Source of the DNA: Euphorbia lathyris | Lineage: Eukaryota > Streptophyta > Magnoliopsida > Malpighiales > Euphorbiaceae | NCBI RefSeq assembly: GCF_963576675.1 | Contig: NC_088913.1 | Coordinates: forward strand, 80,227,001-80,291,000 | Reading direction: 5' to 3' | Length of the DNA: 64,000 nt | Shown: one piece after another, positions 12,246 to 22,472 of the stretch | How the letters are laid out: each line of letters opens with the position of its first letter | Position numbering within the stretch: the stretch's first letter is position 1 | Translations under genes and position numbers: made by a program | Notes under the pieces: generated by a model | Told to the model about the DNA's origin: nothing | The model's input: the letters and a program-made list of their open reading frames with translations, nothing else | The model's database searches: none

Positions 12246-12745
12246 GATAGATGTAGGTGTTTAAGAAAATGATATAAAAAAAGAAGAAATTATTTTGGTT
12301 TTAATGTAGGAATTGAATAATTTTTTTTACAAAGAGATATGATGTTTTGGTGAAGGGTTAAGTTTATAGAAAAAAGTTAAAGGTGTTTGGGAAGAGAAAA
12401 ATTTCTCTGGAAAAACCATCTGTCACGTTTAACATGCTTTTCAAAATTTCCCTTCTATGATGTATCTGCATGGTGAATTTCTTTTCTGTAGGCTTCTTCT
12501 GTGAATTTGTATTGATGATCAAATCTCTAGTTCATTCTCTTTGAGAAAACTTGGATTTTTTTTTCTATATATCTGCAAACAATATAAATGAAAACGTTAA
12601 ATAACAACGAGGATTTAGTCCTAATGATCATCCTCAATAAATAATAAAATAAACTATAAAATAAATAAATACATAAATTATATAAGTCTATAAACCAAGA
12701 TTCGGAATAAAATAAAACAATAATAAAAAAAAATCAAATTGACGC

Positions 12746-12763
12746 TCCCCAGCAACGACGCCA
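12746..12763 (-). other. tRNA-Asp-type primer-binding site of element X
   Basis: The minus strand reads TGGCGTCGTTGCTGGGGA, two mismatches from TGGCGCCGTTGCCGGGGA, the complement of the tRNA-Asp 3' end used by Athila elements. Both differences are C-to-T. It lies 6 bp inside the LTR edge at 12770. Confidence 0.8.
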
Positions 12764-12828
12764 AAAACTTGTTGGGTGAATTCCGCAAGTGCACGGTTTT
12801 GCTTATAGTAATAAAAAGATATCGATCC

Positions 12829-13057
12829 GCCTTTAGTGGGATTCGCCCCCAGACTTCTGTCAAATGCTTGTCAGGGACAACGCTTGGGGACGGCCATGTT
12901 TCCGTTTCAATTCATTTTTCGTTTTACTTTCCTTTCTTTTTGTATGACTTTTATTTCTTCTATTTAATAAATTTGGGTCGGGATAAGAGTCTATAGGGGG
13001 TGCCAACATAGTTGGGATGTCCTATCTTTTATCTCCCTCCCCGCCTTCAATTAAAAA
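12829..13057 (+). mobile_element. SINE-like retroposon with 19-bp target duplication
   Basis: Perfect 19-bp direct repeats AATAAAAAGATATCGATCC at 12810-12828 and 13058-13076 flank a ~229-bp insert ending in TTCAATTAAAAAA. Long duplications and an A-rich tail indicate LINE-machinery insertion. The related LTRs (19831, 27519) have only one copy of the target. It contains GGGGTGCCAACATAGTTGGGATGTC, shared with the retroposon at 21721-21828, and a GGATTCGCCCC segment that could be a pol III B-box relic. Confidence 0.75.
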
Positions 13058-13914
13058 AATAAAAAGATATCGATCCCACAGAGAACGTCTGATAACTTCA
13101 TTAAAAATTATTGTTTTAATTAAATTCGTTTTTTCGAGGGTTATAGAAAATCGTTAATGGTTTAAAAGGTTTCTAATTCTAATACAATTTATAAAAATTA
13201 TGTTTAGATTAAAGTTCATTTCAAGGCTAATTTATACTAAGCAAAAACACAACTTATAACTTTGATTTGTTTAGAAAGATAAAACAAATTATCAATTTAT
13301 TCAATTTAAAAGCATTCAACTGTAATCAATCCATACCTTTTAGCCTAAGACTGAAAACCTTGATCAAATTCGGAATCTAAAACCGATTATTCGAATTACC
13401 GCAATAACCGAATATTAATCTGAATTTGCTTAAGTGTACAACAAAGTCTGCATGAGAAAATACCAAATCTCTTTCTAAATATTTTTGCATGAAAATACCA
13501 GTTAGAATTACTTAAAGAATATCACTAGATCCAATTTTAAATAAAACAATAGTAAATATGGAATTGAATTAAAAAGATATTTATTAGTTTGAATTGAAAC
13601 ATCACAAGTTAACAGAGAAGAAGAAGTTTGAATGACATTTGACTAGGAAGAGTTCCGGGTTGTCAATCCTTTGCTCAACTTCGTAGGTTTGTCAGACCAT
13701 GGGTCACCCCCAATACTGGTTCTTCTCGCTGAATCCTCGAAATAGCAGCTTTTGGCCAAACTACAGAGTATAAACTCTACTTGAGTACACTCTAATGTAA
13801 ATAATAAAATCTATTCATTGTATCTCTAACTATTTGTGTTTGAACAATAGTTGAACAACAATTAATCAACTATTGAACAACAACTGAACAACATTGAATT
13901 CTGAATTCTTCATC

Positions 13915-14163
13915 TATTTATAATTATCCAAGAGGTGTGCTGAAGAGACGTGTCCGTTGTTGAAGAGTCGCCTCTGTCCGGATGAAAGGATGCGTCGCTT
14001 GGAAAATAATACATGTTAATTGTGCTGAAATTGCTTGCTGTCCCTGTAGAGATTTGAAGAATCTCAACAGAGATTTATGGAAGAGGGAGGAAGGAGGGAA
14101 GGAGCACGCAAGGCTTGTTGCTTCACATGTCGCTACAAAGATTTTGAGAATCTATGTAGTGAC
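13915..14163 (-). promoter_or_regulatory. U3 promoter of LTR X: two hairpins and a TATA box
   Basis: On the minus strand: hairpin 14129-14163 (arms GTCGCTACAAAGATT and AATCTATGTAGTGAC, 13 of 15 pair), hairpin 14045-14069 (TGTAGAGATT and AATCTCAACA, 9 of 10), then TATAAATA at 13922-13915, 123 bp below the nearer hairpin. Confidence 0.55.
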
Positions 14164-14436
14164 AAAAAAAAACTATTTTCTTCATCTTTTGGTTATGTGC
14201 TTCAATTTTCTGACGCGGCTTTTGATTCTCGTACGCGGCTTTCACTGAAAACTTGATTTCTTACTCATTTCTATTCCATTTTTGCTCTTATTTAGATTTT
14301 TGCAAATAATTAACACCTTGCACACAAGTAACAAATACCAACATGAAATCTTTTCAAAATAATATAATTAATATATTTTTTTACATGAAATTGACATATT
14401 TATGCATGTTATTTTAGGTATATTTTGGGATTATCA

Positions 14437-14461
14437 AATAGGTTAACCGTAACCGATGGAC
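14437..14461 (+). repeat. Sliver of the tandem host unit between elements X and Y
   Basis: AATAGGTTAACCGTAAC followed by CGATGGACT matches about 34184-34208 and 38375-38400 in units 2 and 3 almost base for base. It shows that X and Y lie inside an older copy of the tandem unit. Confidence 0.65.
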
Positions 14462-15741
14462 TTCTAATTCTAGTTTTGGTTATAGTTAAGATTATAATTT
14501 ATAGAAATTATGTTTAGATTAAAGTTTATTTCAAAGCTAATTTATACTAAGCGAAAACACAACTTATTACTTTGATTTGTTTAGAAAGATATAACAGATT
14601 ATCAATTTATTTAATTTAAAAGCATTGAACTGTAATCAATCTATACCTTTTGGCCTAAGACTAAAAACCTTAATCAAATTCGGAATCTAAACCCGATTAT
14701 TCGAATTACCACAATGACCAAATATAAATCCGAATTTGCTTAAGTGTATAACAAAGTTTGCATGAGAAAATACCAAATATCTTTCTAAATATTTTTGCAT
14801 GAAAACACCAGTTAGAATTACTTAAAGAATATCGCTAGATCCAATTTTAAATAAAAAAAATAGTGAAAATGGAATTAAATTAAAAAGATATTTATTAGTT
14901 TGAATTGAAACATCACAAGTTAACAGAGAAGAAGTTTGGATGGCATTTGACTAGGAAGAGTTCTGGGTTATCAATCCTTTGCTCAACTTTGTAGGTTTGT
15001 CAGACCGTGGGTCACCACCAATATTGGATCTTCTCGCTGAATCCTCGAAATAGCAGCTTTTGTCCAAACTACAAAGTATAAACTTGACTTGAGTAAACTC
15101 TAATGTAAATAATAAAATCTATTCATTGTATCTCTAACTATTTGTGTTTGAACAATAGTTGAACAACAATTAATCAACTATTGAACAACAACTAAACAAC
15201 ATTTAATTCTAAATTCTTCATCTATTTATAATTATCCAAGACGTGTGCTGAAGAGACGTGTCCGTTGCTGAAGAGTCGCCTCTATCCGCATGAAAGGATG
15301 CGGCGCTTGGAAAATAAAACATGTTAATTGTGCTGAAATCGCTTACTGTCCCTGTAGAGATTTCAAGAATTTCAACAGAGATTTATGGAAGAGGAAGGAA
15401 GGAGGGAAGGAGCGTGTAAGGCTTGATGTTGCGCATGTTGCTACAGAGATTTTCAGAATCTCTATAGTGACATAAACTATTTTCCTCCTTTTTTGGTTAT
15501 GTGCTTCAATTCTCTGATGCAACTTTTGATTCTCGTACGCGGCTTTCACTGAAAACTTGATTTCTTACTCACTTCTACTCCATTTTTGCTCCTATTTGGA
15601 TTTTTTCCAAATAATTAACACCTTGCACACAAATAACAAATACCAATGTGAAATCTTTCCAAAATAATATAATTAATATATTATTTTACATGAAATTGAC
15701 ATATTTATGCATGCTATTTTAGGTTTATTTTGGGCTTATAA
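14462..15741 (-). repeat. 3' LTR of element Y, outer end missing
   Basis: Aligns with 13160-14436 of LTR X throughout but begins abruptly at TCTAATTCTAG. The inner end is TTATAA where TTATCA is expected, and is followed at once by the polypurine tract. Confidence 0.75.
15223..15471 (-). promoter_or_regulatory. U3 promoter of LTR Y: two hairpins and a TATA box
   Basis: Hairpin 15437-15471 (GTTGCTACAGAGATT and AATCTCTATAGTGAC), hairpin 15353-15377 (TGTAGAGATT and AATTTCAACA), TATAAATA at 15230-15223. The spacing is the same as in LTR X. Confidence 0.5.
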
Positions 15742-15759
15742 AATCTCCGACACTTAAGT
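15742..15759 (-). other. Polypurine tract of element Y
   Basis: The minus strand reads CTTAAGTGTCGGAGATT against the LTR; element Z has GATTAAGTGTAGGGGATT at the same place. A GCTCGGGACTAGCAAAA run lies upstream, the relic of the GCTTGAGGACAAGCAAA motif usual before Athila polypurine tracts. Confidence 0.6.
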
Positions 15760-16050
15760 TTTTGCTAGTCCCGAGCAAAATTATCATCAAATTTATCCTT
15801 CAAACGATCTTTTAAAAATAGAATACATTTCCACATAACTTTTTTAAATTAGTTAAACCAAAAGATAAATCTCGTAAGGTAAATTTATAAACAAAACATC
15901 AAACTAGCTAGGATTAAAGTGATTATCATCCTATTTGTATTGCAATTTTAATAATGAAGCATTCGGGACGGGTAAAAGCACACATGTTTTTGATCTTCGG
16001 TCGCAAGGCTTTTCTATGTACACAAACTTCCTTTTCCCAAACTTATACTA

Positions 16051-16089
<39 letters not shown>

Positions 16090-17099
16090 TTTAGGTTTTT
16101 GTTAACTTATTTGCTAGTCACGCCCGTGATAAGGGTGGTCTTGACCGTGACTTCATAAATATTTTTATTTTGTGTCCGTTTAAGAGGTCCCGACCATGCC
16201 ATGGGTGGACATAACCGTTACTTTAAACTTTAAACACGTTATTTTGCTTTTAATTTTTTTAACGTTCATTTCATACCTCGATCATGATAAGGGTGGTCGC
16301 AACCGTGGCCAAAAGTACCGTTTTATTTATTTTTATTCCCTTTCATACATCGACTATGACATTGGTGGTCGCAATCGTGGCCAAAAGTTAGGAATACGAT
16401 TACTTAATCTAATTAATATGAGTTAATAAAATTTTAATATGGGAAAGAAAATAGTACCTTCATCCTATATTGACTTAAATCAACATGTATTATGGCTATA
16501 GTTTCTCTAAAAACTTCAATGGAATTTAAAGTAAGACGGAATCAAACCAAGCAAAAGCTAAAAAATGTTAGTTTGATTAATGCCTATAAATCTAATTGAA
16601 AAATAGAAATAAGAATTATATTTATCATGCATTGACATAATATAAAAGAAAGATCAAAATAAAGAATTTATTACTTATATACATTAACTCGAGACTTTTT
16701 CTTTAGAAATAGTTTCAGAGATTTTTAATAATATTCAATATTGTTGCCCTTGTAGAAATATTTAACTATTTCTAACATATTTATAACCTTAAAAAGCATA
16801 TGTTATTATTTATCATCATGATATATTTTTATCATATAAATATTTTAAGCATGTGTATAATTATGAAATTTTTACGTAGACAATATATATATACAAAATG
16901 AAAACAACAAACATTCGTACTCAAAATGAGATAAATGAAATATCGCCTCCTACACTTAAATTGGACAATGTCCTCATTGTGAAAAAATTGATAAATCATA
17001 AAAGATAGAGTATGAAATTATAACCGAAATAAATGAGTACTACACAAGCATAAAATTAAATAAAATTATGCAAAAACTAAGGAAAGATAAAACCTATGA
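15760..17099 (-). repeat. 3' non-coding region of element Y with microsatellite and degenerate repeats
   Basis: No convincing gene. It holds an (AT)n run at 16052-16087 and four degenerate copies of a ~40-bp motif with the core GGGTGGTCGCAACCGTGGCC at about 16118, 16190, 16273 and 16345. GACAATGTCCTCATTGTG near 16965 is conserved with X and Z. The part to 16844 corresponds to the stretch of X lost behind the Tekay insertion. Confidence 0.55.
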
Positions 17100-18184
17100 A
17101 TGTGAAGGAGAATCCGGTGGAGATGGTGTCAACTCGACTCATTGGCGGTGGAAATATGACATTAGCCGTCGACGAGTGGATTTATGCTCCTTTCTCAAAG
17201 TGTTAATGTTTTCATCAACTTCATCAATCCTTAAGTTCATTTGTCTATTGTTGGTACTTGTTGCGGGAATGACACCAATAACTGTATACTTGATCCAAAA
17301 CTCGTTGCCAACCCGCAACTTCATCCATATTGGCCCCGACATCTTCACATGGTGCCTCGGCTTAATGCCTTTCCTCTTCCTCACCAACATCCGCATCCTC
17401 ATTCTCTTCCTCTTGAATACCTTGCCCATGTGAACTCGAAGTACCAACACCCGAACTTGCAAATAAACTAGCCGGCATAGCCTCGTAAGATCTAATTGAA
17501 GGCGGACCTTGTCTAACCACTAAATTAGTATGTAAAAGTGCGACATAATCTAACATCGGAAAATAATCAAGAGTAAGTGATTGAAATTGCCCCAAACTAC
17601 CGTAGCACCCAAAACAATACCCGTACTCAAATTACCCAAAGGAACTTGCTTATTGGCTGAAACGGTATCACAAACTAAATTGTCAAAAATCATCCTAATG
17701 CTATCTACCACAAAACCCATAAAAATGCAATCCAAAACAAACAAATCCTGACTTTGAACCTTAGACCCTTCAACATGCCCAAAAAGAGAATAGAAAAGTT
17801 TATGAAAATAGAAAATGCAATTATCCTTAATGAGCTTTATAGAAGTGTTCTTGTGATTAAATGTATCCAAATCCGTCAAATATGTCCAAACCGGATTGGT
17901 TTTAAAATTCTTAGGCTTAGCAATACAATTTTGTGTAGGAAATCCAAACCAAATATTCATCTCCTCATACCGAACTTCATAAATTTAACCTAAATTCCTA
18001 AATGTAAGCCTCTGTAGCAAAATCCAAAAGAGAATATCGTGAAACACGACCTTTGGCCTAAAAAAGTGCCTATAGAGCTTCCCTTCCTCATCGAAAACAA
18101 TATCGAATGGGGCCCATATTCAACATGCAAAAGATTATTAGAGGTAGAGGAAACCTTGTGAGCAAGCTTCTTATGTCTAGGCAT
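17100..18184 (-). pseudogene. Athila-type post-integrase ORF, element Y
   Basis: Starts at the ATG ending at 18184 (MPRHKKLAHKVSSTSNN), then a frameshift and a TAA, then the block 17960-17550 with WFGFPTQNCIAKPKNF and VVDSIRMIFDNLV. After another shift, 17595-17362 reads MGQFQSLTLDYFPMLDYVA and an acidic QEEENEDADVGEEEE tail. The last part (17334-17139) has RIDEVDENINTLRKEHKS, a possible coiled coil. Here the ORF is not split by the LTR seen in X, so it is the better template. Function is unknown beyond membership of the Athila extra-ORF family. Confidence 0.6.
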
Positions 18185-18317
18185 GGTGCATAAATTTCGG
18201 ATTTTATGAGAGAGAAATAGAGAAATTGTGAGAAAAATAGAAAAATGGAGGTTTAGGTTATGGAGTTTTTGTTTAGGGAAGAAGATGTATGGTAAAAAGG
18301 TGTATGGAAGATCAAAA

Positions 18318-18512
18318 ATATTATATGGAAAAGAGATAAGTGTGTTGGCTAGGTGAAAAGTTGTAAAATATTAAAGGTGATTTGATGTGGAAGAAGAAAA
18401 AGTGTTTGAACAAAGCTTGGTAAAAAGGTGTAGGGAAAAGGTGCAAAAATAAGCCTAATTTTGGCTGGAAAACATCGAGTTGTGATTGAGATTCTCAAAT
18501 CTTGGTCGCGAC
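18318..18512 (-). promoter_or_regulatory. Hairpin plus TATA-like motif upstream of the Athila-type ORF (Y)
   Basis: Inverted repeat 18479-18512 (GTTGTGATTGAGATT and AATCTTGGTCGCGAC), then CCATATAATAT at 18328-18318, about 150 bp downstream on the minus strand. The ATG is at 18184. Confidence 0.4.
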
Positions 18513-18829
18513 ACAAGTTTTACAGGGGGAAAAAATTTCTTCCTGGCTTACCTGCTTGCTGGTCGTCCAGAGATTTTTGAGCTGTTAACCAAAATCTTGT
18601 ATTTTTTACATTTTCAACTTGTTAAAACTTTTTCTTCTTGCACTAATGTTCCTTTAATGATATGTAAACCTGTAAAAACTAAAACATTAAATAAAAGGTT
18701 AGCCTTAAGGGCTTTCCTTAAACTAAGAGTTATAAAAATAAATAATTTCATTAACATGGAACATATATACACAATCATAAAAATTGAAAATATGCAAACT
18801 AAAACATAGAATATTTACAGAGAAATCAT

Positions 18830-19722
18830 CGTCTGAAGGTGCAATAGACAGCAGCGAGCCCCCATGACAGATTTATATCTCGCGGGACGACGGTTTTTAA
18901 CCATCGTGTGAAGAGGGTTTTGGCGTAATGATTCTTACTATCCCTGCAAATATTATGTTCAAATAAAAAGGAATCAGATGAGTTCATAACTTTTTCAGCA
19001 TCACACATGCAATATATTGCCCTAGGTTAAAAAAGATCAAGACCCAAGTTTTTCAGCAGTGAATCTAACAATGAATACAATAAAATCAGTGTATCTAAAC
19101 GAGAGATCTAACCCTATCAATGATAGGTCTGAAAATCAATAGATCTTTATTCCAGCTGTTGAAATCCACATACAAAAGAGTAAATCAGATGAGGAAAAAA
19201 TAGAGTAAGGAACAATGAAGCTCTAATACATTCAGGAACGAAGAAAATATGGCTTACCAGTATCGTGTTTCGAGCTCACTCCCAGTGATTGCATGTAGAA
19301 AGCAACCATATAGATAGAGAGGGATGACAGGGATGAAGATTGCATAACCTAAAATGGGGTTTGGGATGAGAGAGAGGGGTTTATATATGAGCTGAAATTT
19401 CAGTCAAACGATCGAGCGCCTAAATTTGGTATGTGGACACGTAAGTGAAATTTCATTTGCCGCTTTTTTTTGTTTTCCGCATATAATGATAGTCATTTAT
19501 TGCAGGTGTCATCTGACGAGCAAGTAAAATTTGATGAAAACACGCGTTTTCTTTGGATGACATGATTGTGTCATCGGAAGGCCACATGTGAATCGAGCGC
19601 GTTTTCAATTAAGCTTTTAGATGAGAGAATTTTAATATACTGTCACAAAAAATAATCAAACGACACGAAAACAAAATGTATGTCATTTATCTTGTGTCAT
19701 GGAAAGGGAAAATGGCATAGTG
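18830..19722 (-). mobile_element. CACTA-like DNA transposon fragment
   Basis: The right edge on the minus strand reads CACTATGCCATTTTCCC, as expected for a CACTA terminus. It is followed by three spaced copies of a GTCATTTAT...GTGTCAT type motif (19676, 19556, 19486), like subterminal repeats. A palindrome ACGATGGTTAAAAACCGTCG lies at about 18890-18912. The TAC at 19723-19725 fits a 3-bp target duplication in the tandem unit (CTTACAGAAC near 34690). The other end is not found. A 60-codon frame at 18826-19008 is not recognisable. Confidence 0.45.
19374..19390 (-). promoter_or_regulatory. Possible TATA box in the CACTA-like fragment
   Basis: The minus strand reads CATATATAAACCCCTC, followed by a pyrimidine-rich leader and a possible splice donor (ACTGGTAAGC near 19258). 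It may be the start of a lost transposase transcript. Confidence 0.3.
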
Positions 19723-19830
19723 TACAAAATTAGACCATATGCACCCCATACGCATGATCCGACTGGTCATCAAGGCCCAAATCATATGGATGCTAAAATT
19801 CTTCAATATGTATGGATTCAGTTGGTCTAT
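19723..19830 (+). repeat. Tail of tandem host unit 0
   Basis: About 108 bp matching 34690-34797 and 38890-38996 (AGACCATATGCACCCCATA through GATTCAGTTGGTCTAT). It ends at the TCTAT duplicated by element Z, and the unit resumes at 30416. Confidence 0.85.
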
Positions 19831-21195
19831 TGTTAGGAGAATTCTGCAAGTGCACGGTTTTGCTTGTAGTAATAAAAGATATTGATCCCATAGAGAACGC
19901 AACTGATACTTAACTTATATTATCTCTTTATTCGTTTTCTCGAGATTTATAGAAAATCATTAATTGAGTGGTTGATTTAATCTAACTTAAATGTTCTAAT
20001 CTAACTAACCCTATGATTCATTTCATGCATAGCCCAAATACAAGTTGATAATAATTAAATAGAATGAATAATTATTAATACTCTCAATCTTCTGTAGTCA
20101 TATTGGAGAATTACTCTCAATCCAATCTCTCGATCTAGGATTAAGAAACTTAAGTTCAATTAGATTAATAATACTAACTCCTCGACCTATCGTAGTGAAT
20201 TAAGATTTTTAAACTAACAAAACAAGTTTAGATATACAGTATAATTATCATCTCATAAATTAAATCTCTTCTAGATTTATGAACTGATAACTATTCCTAT
20301 GTTTTGCTTGTTTGAATTTCCCTAGAATAGACATAAAGTAATAAAGAAGATTATAATGAACATAGAATAATTTGCATTCGATTGATTAATAGCTGGTGAA
20401 AATGTATTAACAATGTTGAACATGAATTGAAGATAAAGAATACAAGAAAAAGACTGTAACAAAGAACAATATAGGGGTTGTCAATCCTTTTACTTATCCT
20501 TGTAAAGTTTGTCAAGCCTCTGGGTCGTCTTCTCTTTTGTATCTTCTTCTTGCATCTCGAGAAAGCTTATCTCTCGACCTCACTTCTTTCGGTGCATGGA
20601 CTGAATCTCTAAATAAGATACTTCAATATCTCAGACTCAGAGTTGTGTCTCTGATTCTGAAATATCTCTATATCTCTGTATCTCTATTTGTATTTCTGTA
20701 CATTTTTATGATTGATGTGGAACTCCCTTTATATAGATGTAGAAAGGAAATATCCCTTGGAAGAAATCCCTACATAAAGGTATGATGAATGGATGTGGCT
20801 AATAGTGAAGAGAAATGTTGATTCAGGAGAAACGATGTGTTTGCCAGATGAAGAATCATGTCTTTTTGTTGAAGAAAATGTTGTCACGAATGAGACAGTA
20901 GTGCCACATTCGTGACATGAGAAACTAATGTTGTGCTGAAAAAGTGTCTATCACGATCACGACACAGGTCACGATCGCGATAGGTACATTTCTTGAATTC
21001 TCTTCTTTTGCTCCTTATTTGCTCATCTTTTGCTCGTTTTTTATGATGATGTTCCTTCATATTGAGTTTTCATCCGTGTTTAACCTGTCTCTATTCAAAT
21101 CATAAATAAACAAGTGAAATTTTTCGAAAACATTTAATAAACTAAACTAAATGCATAAATATGAACATGAAAATACGTATATTTCAGCCCTATCA
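19831..21195 (-). repeat. 3' LTR of element Z
   Basis: 1,365 bp from TGTTAGGAGAATTCTGC to CAGCCCTATCA. It aligns with the right LTR, which lacks about 130 bp present here near 20232-20360. Confidence 0.88.
20728..20981 (-). promoter_or_regulatory. U3 promoter of left LTR Z: paired dyads and a TATA box
   Basis: Dyads GTCACGAATGAGAC (20883-20896) and GCCACATTCGTGAC (20903-20916) start 20 bp apart and together form a 14-bp-arm hairpin with a 6-bp loop. A second pair lies at 20950-20981. CTATATAAA at 20736-20728 is about 147 bp downstream on the minus strand. Confidence 0.55.
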
Positions 21196-21213
21196 AATCC
21201 CCTACACTTAATC
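21196..21213 (-). other. Polypurine tract of element Z
   Basis: The minus strand reads GATTAAGTGTAGGGGATT directly against the LTR, after TTGCTTGAGGACAAGCAAA (about 21238-21218), the signature that precedes Athila polypurine tracts. Confidence 0.75.
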
Positions 21214-22295
21214 TTTTGCTTGTCCTCAAGCAAATATGTAATCCTCATATTCAATCGTTTTAAATTACTATTATATAAATCCATCTTTACCTAAAAAATT
21301 AAAAACATGAAAAATTCCATAGGATAACTTATATGCAAAATCTGAAATATGTAAAAGATATGACTGTCAACTTTCTCGTTTGTACTTTTGGTAACAAAAT
21401 GAAGCTTTTAGGATGAAATTTAGCACACATTTATGGTTAATGTCTCAGGGTATTTTTAGGTACCCTAATATCTATTTCACTCATGTGGTTGCATTTTATG
21501 CTCCATACCACACTCACCTTTTTCCGCTCGTTTGTTCTCTTTTTGCATTTGCTTTTCTTTTACTCGTTTTCCTAGTTGCAAATTGAATTTATTTTTTTCT
21601 TTTATAGCTCACATAAGTGGTTGCATTTTATGCTCCATACCACTTCTCACATTTTTTATATCTCATTGGATATTTCTCTCAACTCATTTTTTCTCTCAAA
21701 TGCAAGTATCGTCATCCTTTTTTTATTGATAGTAGAGGTTGTGCAAGGCTAGCCCAAAGACATCCCAGCTAGGTTGGCACCCCTAAGAAGCCAACCTTGA
21801 CAGCCCCGAAAGAACAAAGAAAGTCAAACAAGTACACTCATCCTTTATTGACTAGTGATCTTATATGTATTATGGCTTTAGTTTCTCTAGTTCCTAAATT
21901 GCATATTTAAAACTAAATTTGAGAAAGTCAAACAAGTTCATAAAACATGCATAGGAAATCATATTTTAAAATTCGCATATAAACGTTCAACTTCAAAATA
22001 AAGATATAATATTATTTTATTCACTTTCTCCGATACATGTCAGTGAAGAGAAACAACTTTCTTAAGTTTTCTGATTTTCTATTCCCCGTTTCTTTCTGAA
22101 ATGCATTTTTTTCTTTCTATTTGTTTTTGACATGAAAAATAAAGTAAATTGGACAATGTCCTCATTGTGCTAATGATAAGAAAGAACATATGCTAAAAGG
22201 AAATAAAAATAAAAAAATAAAATAAAGGTGATGGAAAGAAAGAACTTGATTATATTGCCGGAGAACCGGACGGTTATGGCGTGAATTTGAACATT
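21214..22295 (-). repeat. 3' non-coding region of element Z
   Basis: No coding signal. A direct repeat with the core GTGGTTGCATTTTATGCTCC occurs at about 21481-21511 and 21612-21643; it sits where element Y has its GGGTGGTCGCAACCG repeats. GACAATGTCCTCATTGTG near 22154 is shared with X and Y. Confidence 0.55.
21721..21828 (-). mobile_element. SINE-like retroposon
   Basis: Flanked by 18-bp direct repeats with three differences, CAAGTATCGTCATCCTTT (21703-21720) and CAAGTACACTCATCCTTT (21829-21846). The minus-strand 3' end runs into A residues. It contains GGGGTGCCAACCTAGCTGGG, shared with the retroposon at 12829, so both belong to one SINE-like group. Confidence 0.65.
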
Positions 22296-22472
22296 CTACA
22301 AAATCTCCTCAGCTTTGTCAATTTTATCAACCTTCATCATCATCAGGGACGGATCCAGTATTTTTAGACAATGGGGGCAGACTATATACGGTGTAAAAAA
22401 ATCAATAACAACGTAAATAAATAATATCAATTACCATATATCAAAATAGATTACATAATAAAGTAATATCTC

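Larger units (their letters stand above)
6678..14436 (-). mobile_element. Athila-type Ty3/gypsy element X, internally deleted
   Basis: Read on the minus strand: 5' LTR (14436-12770), tRNA-Asp-type primer-binding site, a gag-like stub, an integrase C-terminal stub, an intermediate ORF and an Athila-type ORF, running left until the Tekay element interrupts it at 6677/6678. Its 3' LTR lies beyond the window. Much of gag-pol is missing. A solo Angela LTR, a TRIM and a SINE-like retroposon inserted later. The right flank AATAG joins a sliver of the tandem host unit. Lineage rests on the PBS, the integrase tail and the post-integrase ORF. Confidence 0.75.
12770..14436 (-). repeat. 5' LTR of Athila-type element X
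   Basis: Plus-strand ends TGTTGGGTGAATTCCGC and ...GGGATTATCA. The left end has the GTGCACTTGCGGAA end shared with the solo LTR at 45937 and with element Z. A retroposon (12829-13057) interrupts it. The right flank AATAG is a candidate 5-bp duplication. Confidence 0.75.
14462..18829 (-). mobile_element. Athila-type element Y, truncated at both ends
   Basis: Same family as X and same orientation. A 3' LTR lacking ~380 bp at its outer end, a polypurine tract, a 3' non-coding region, an Athila-type ORF and its upstream hairpin are present. The sequence stops matching X near 18830, where CACTA-like DNA begins. There is no gag-pol and no primer-binding site. Confidence 0.7.
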
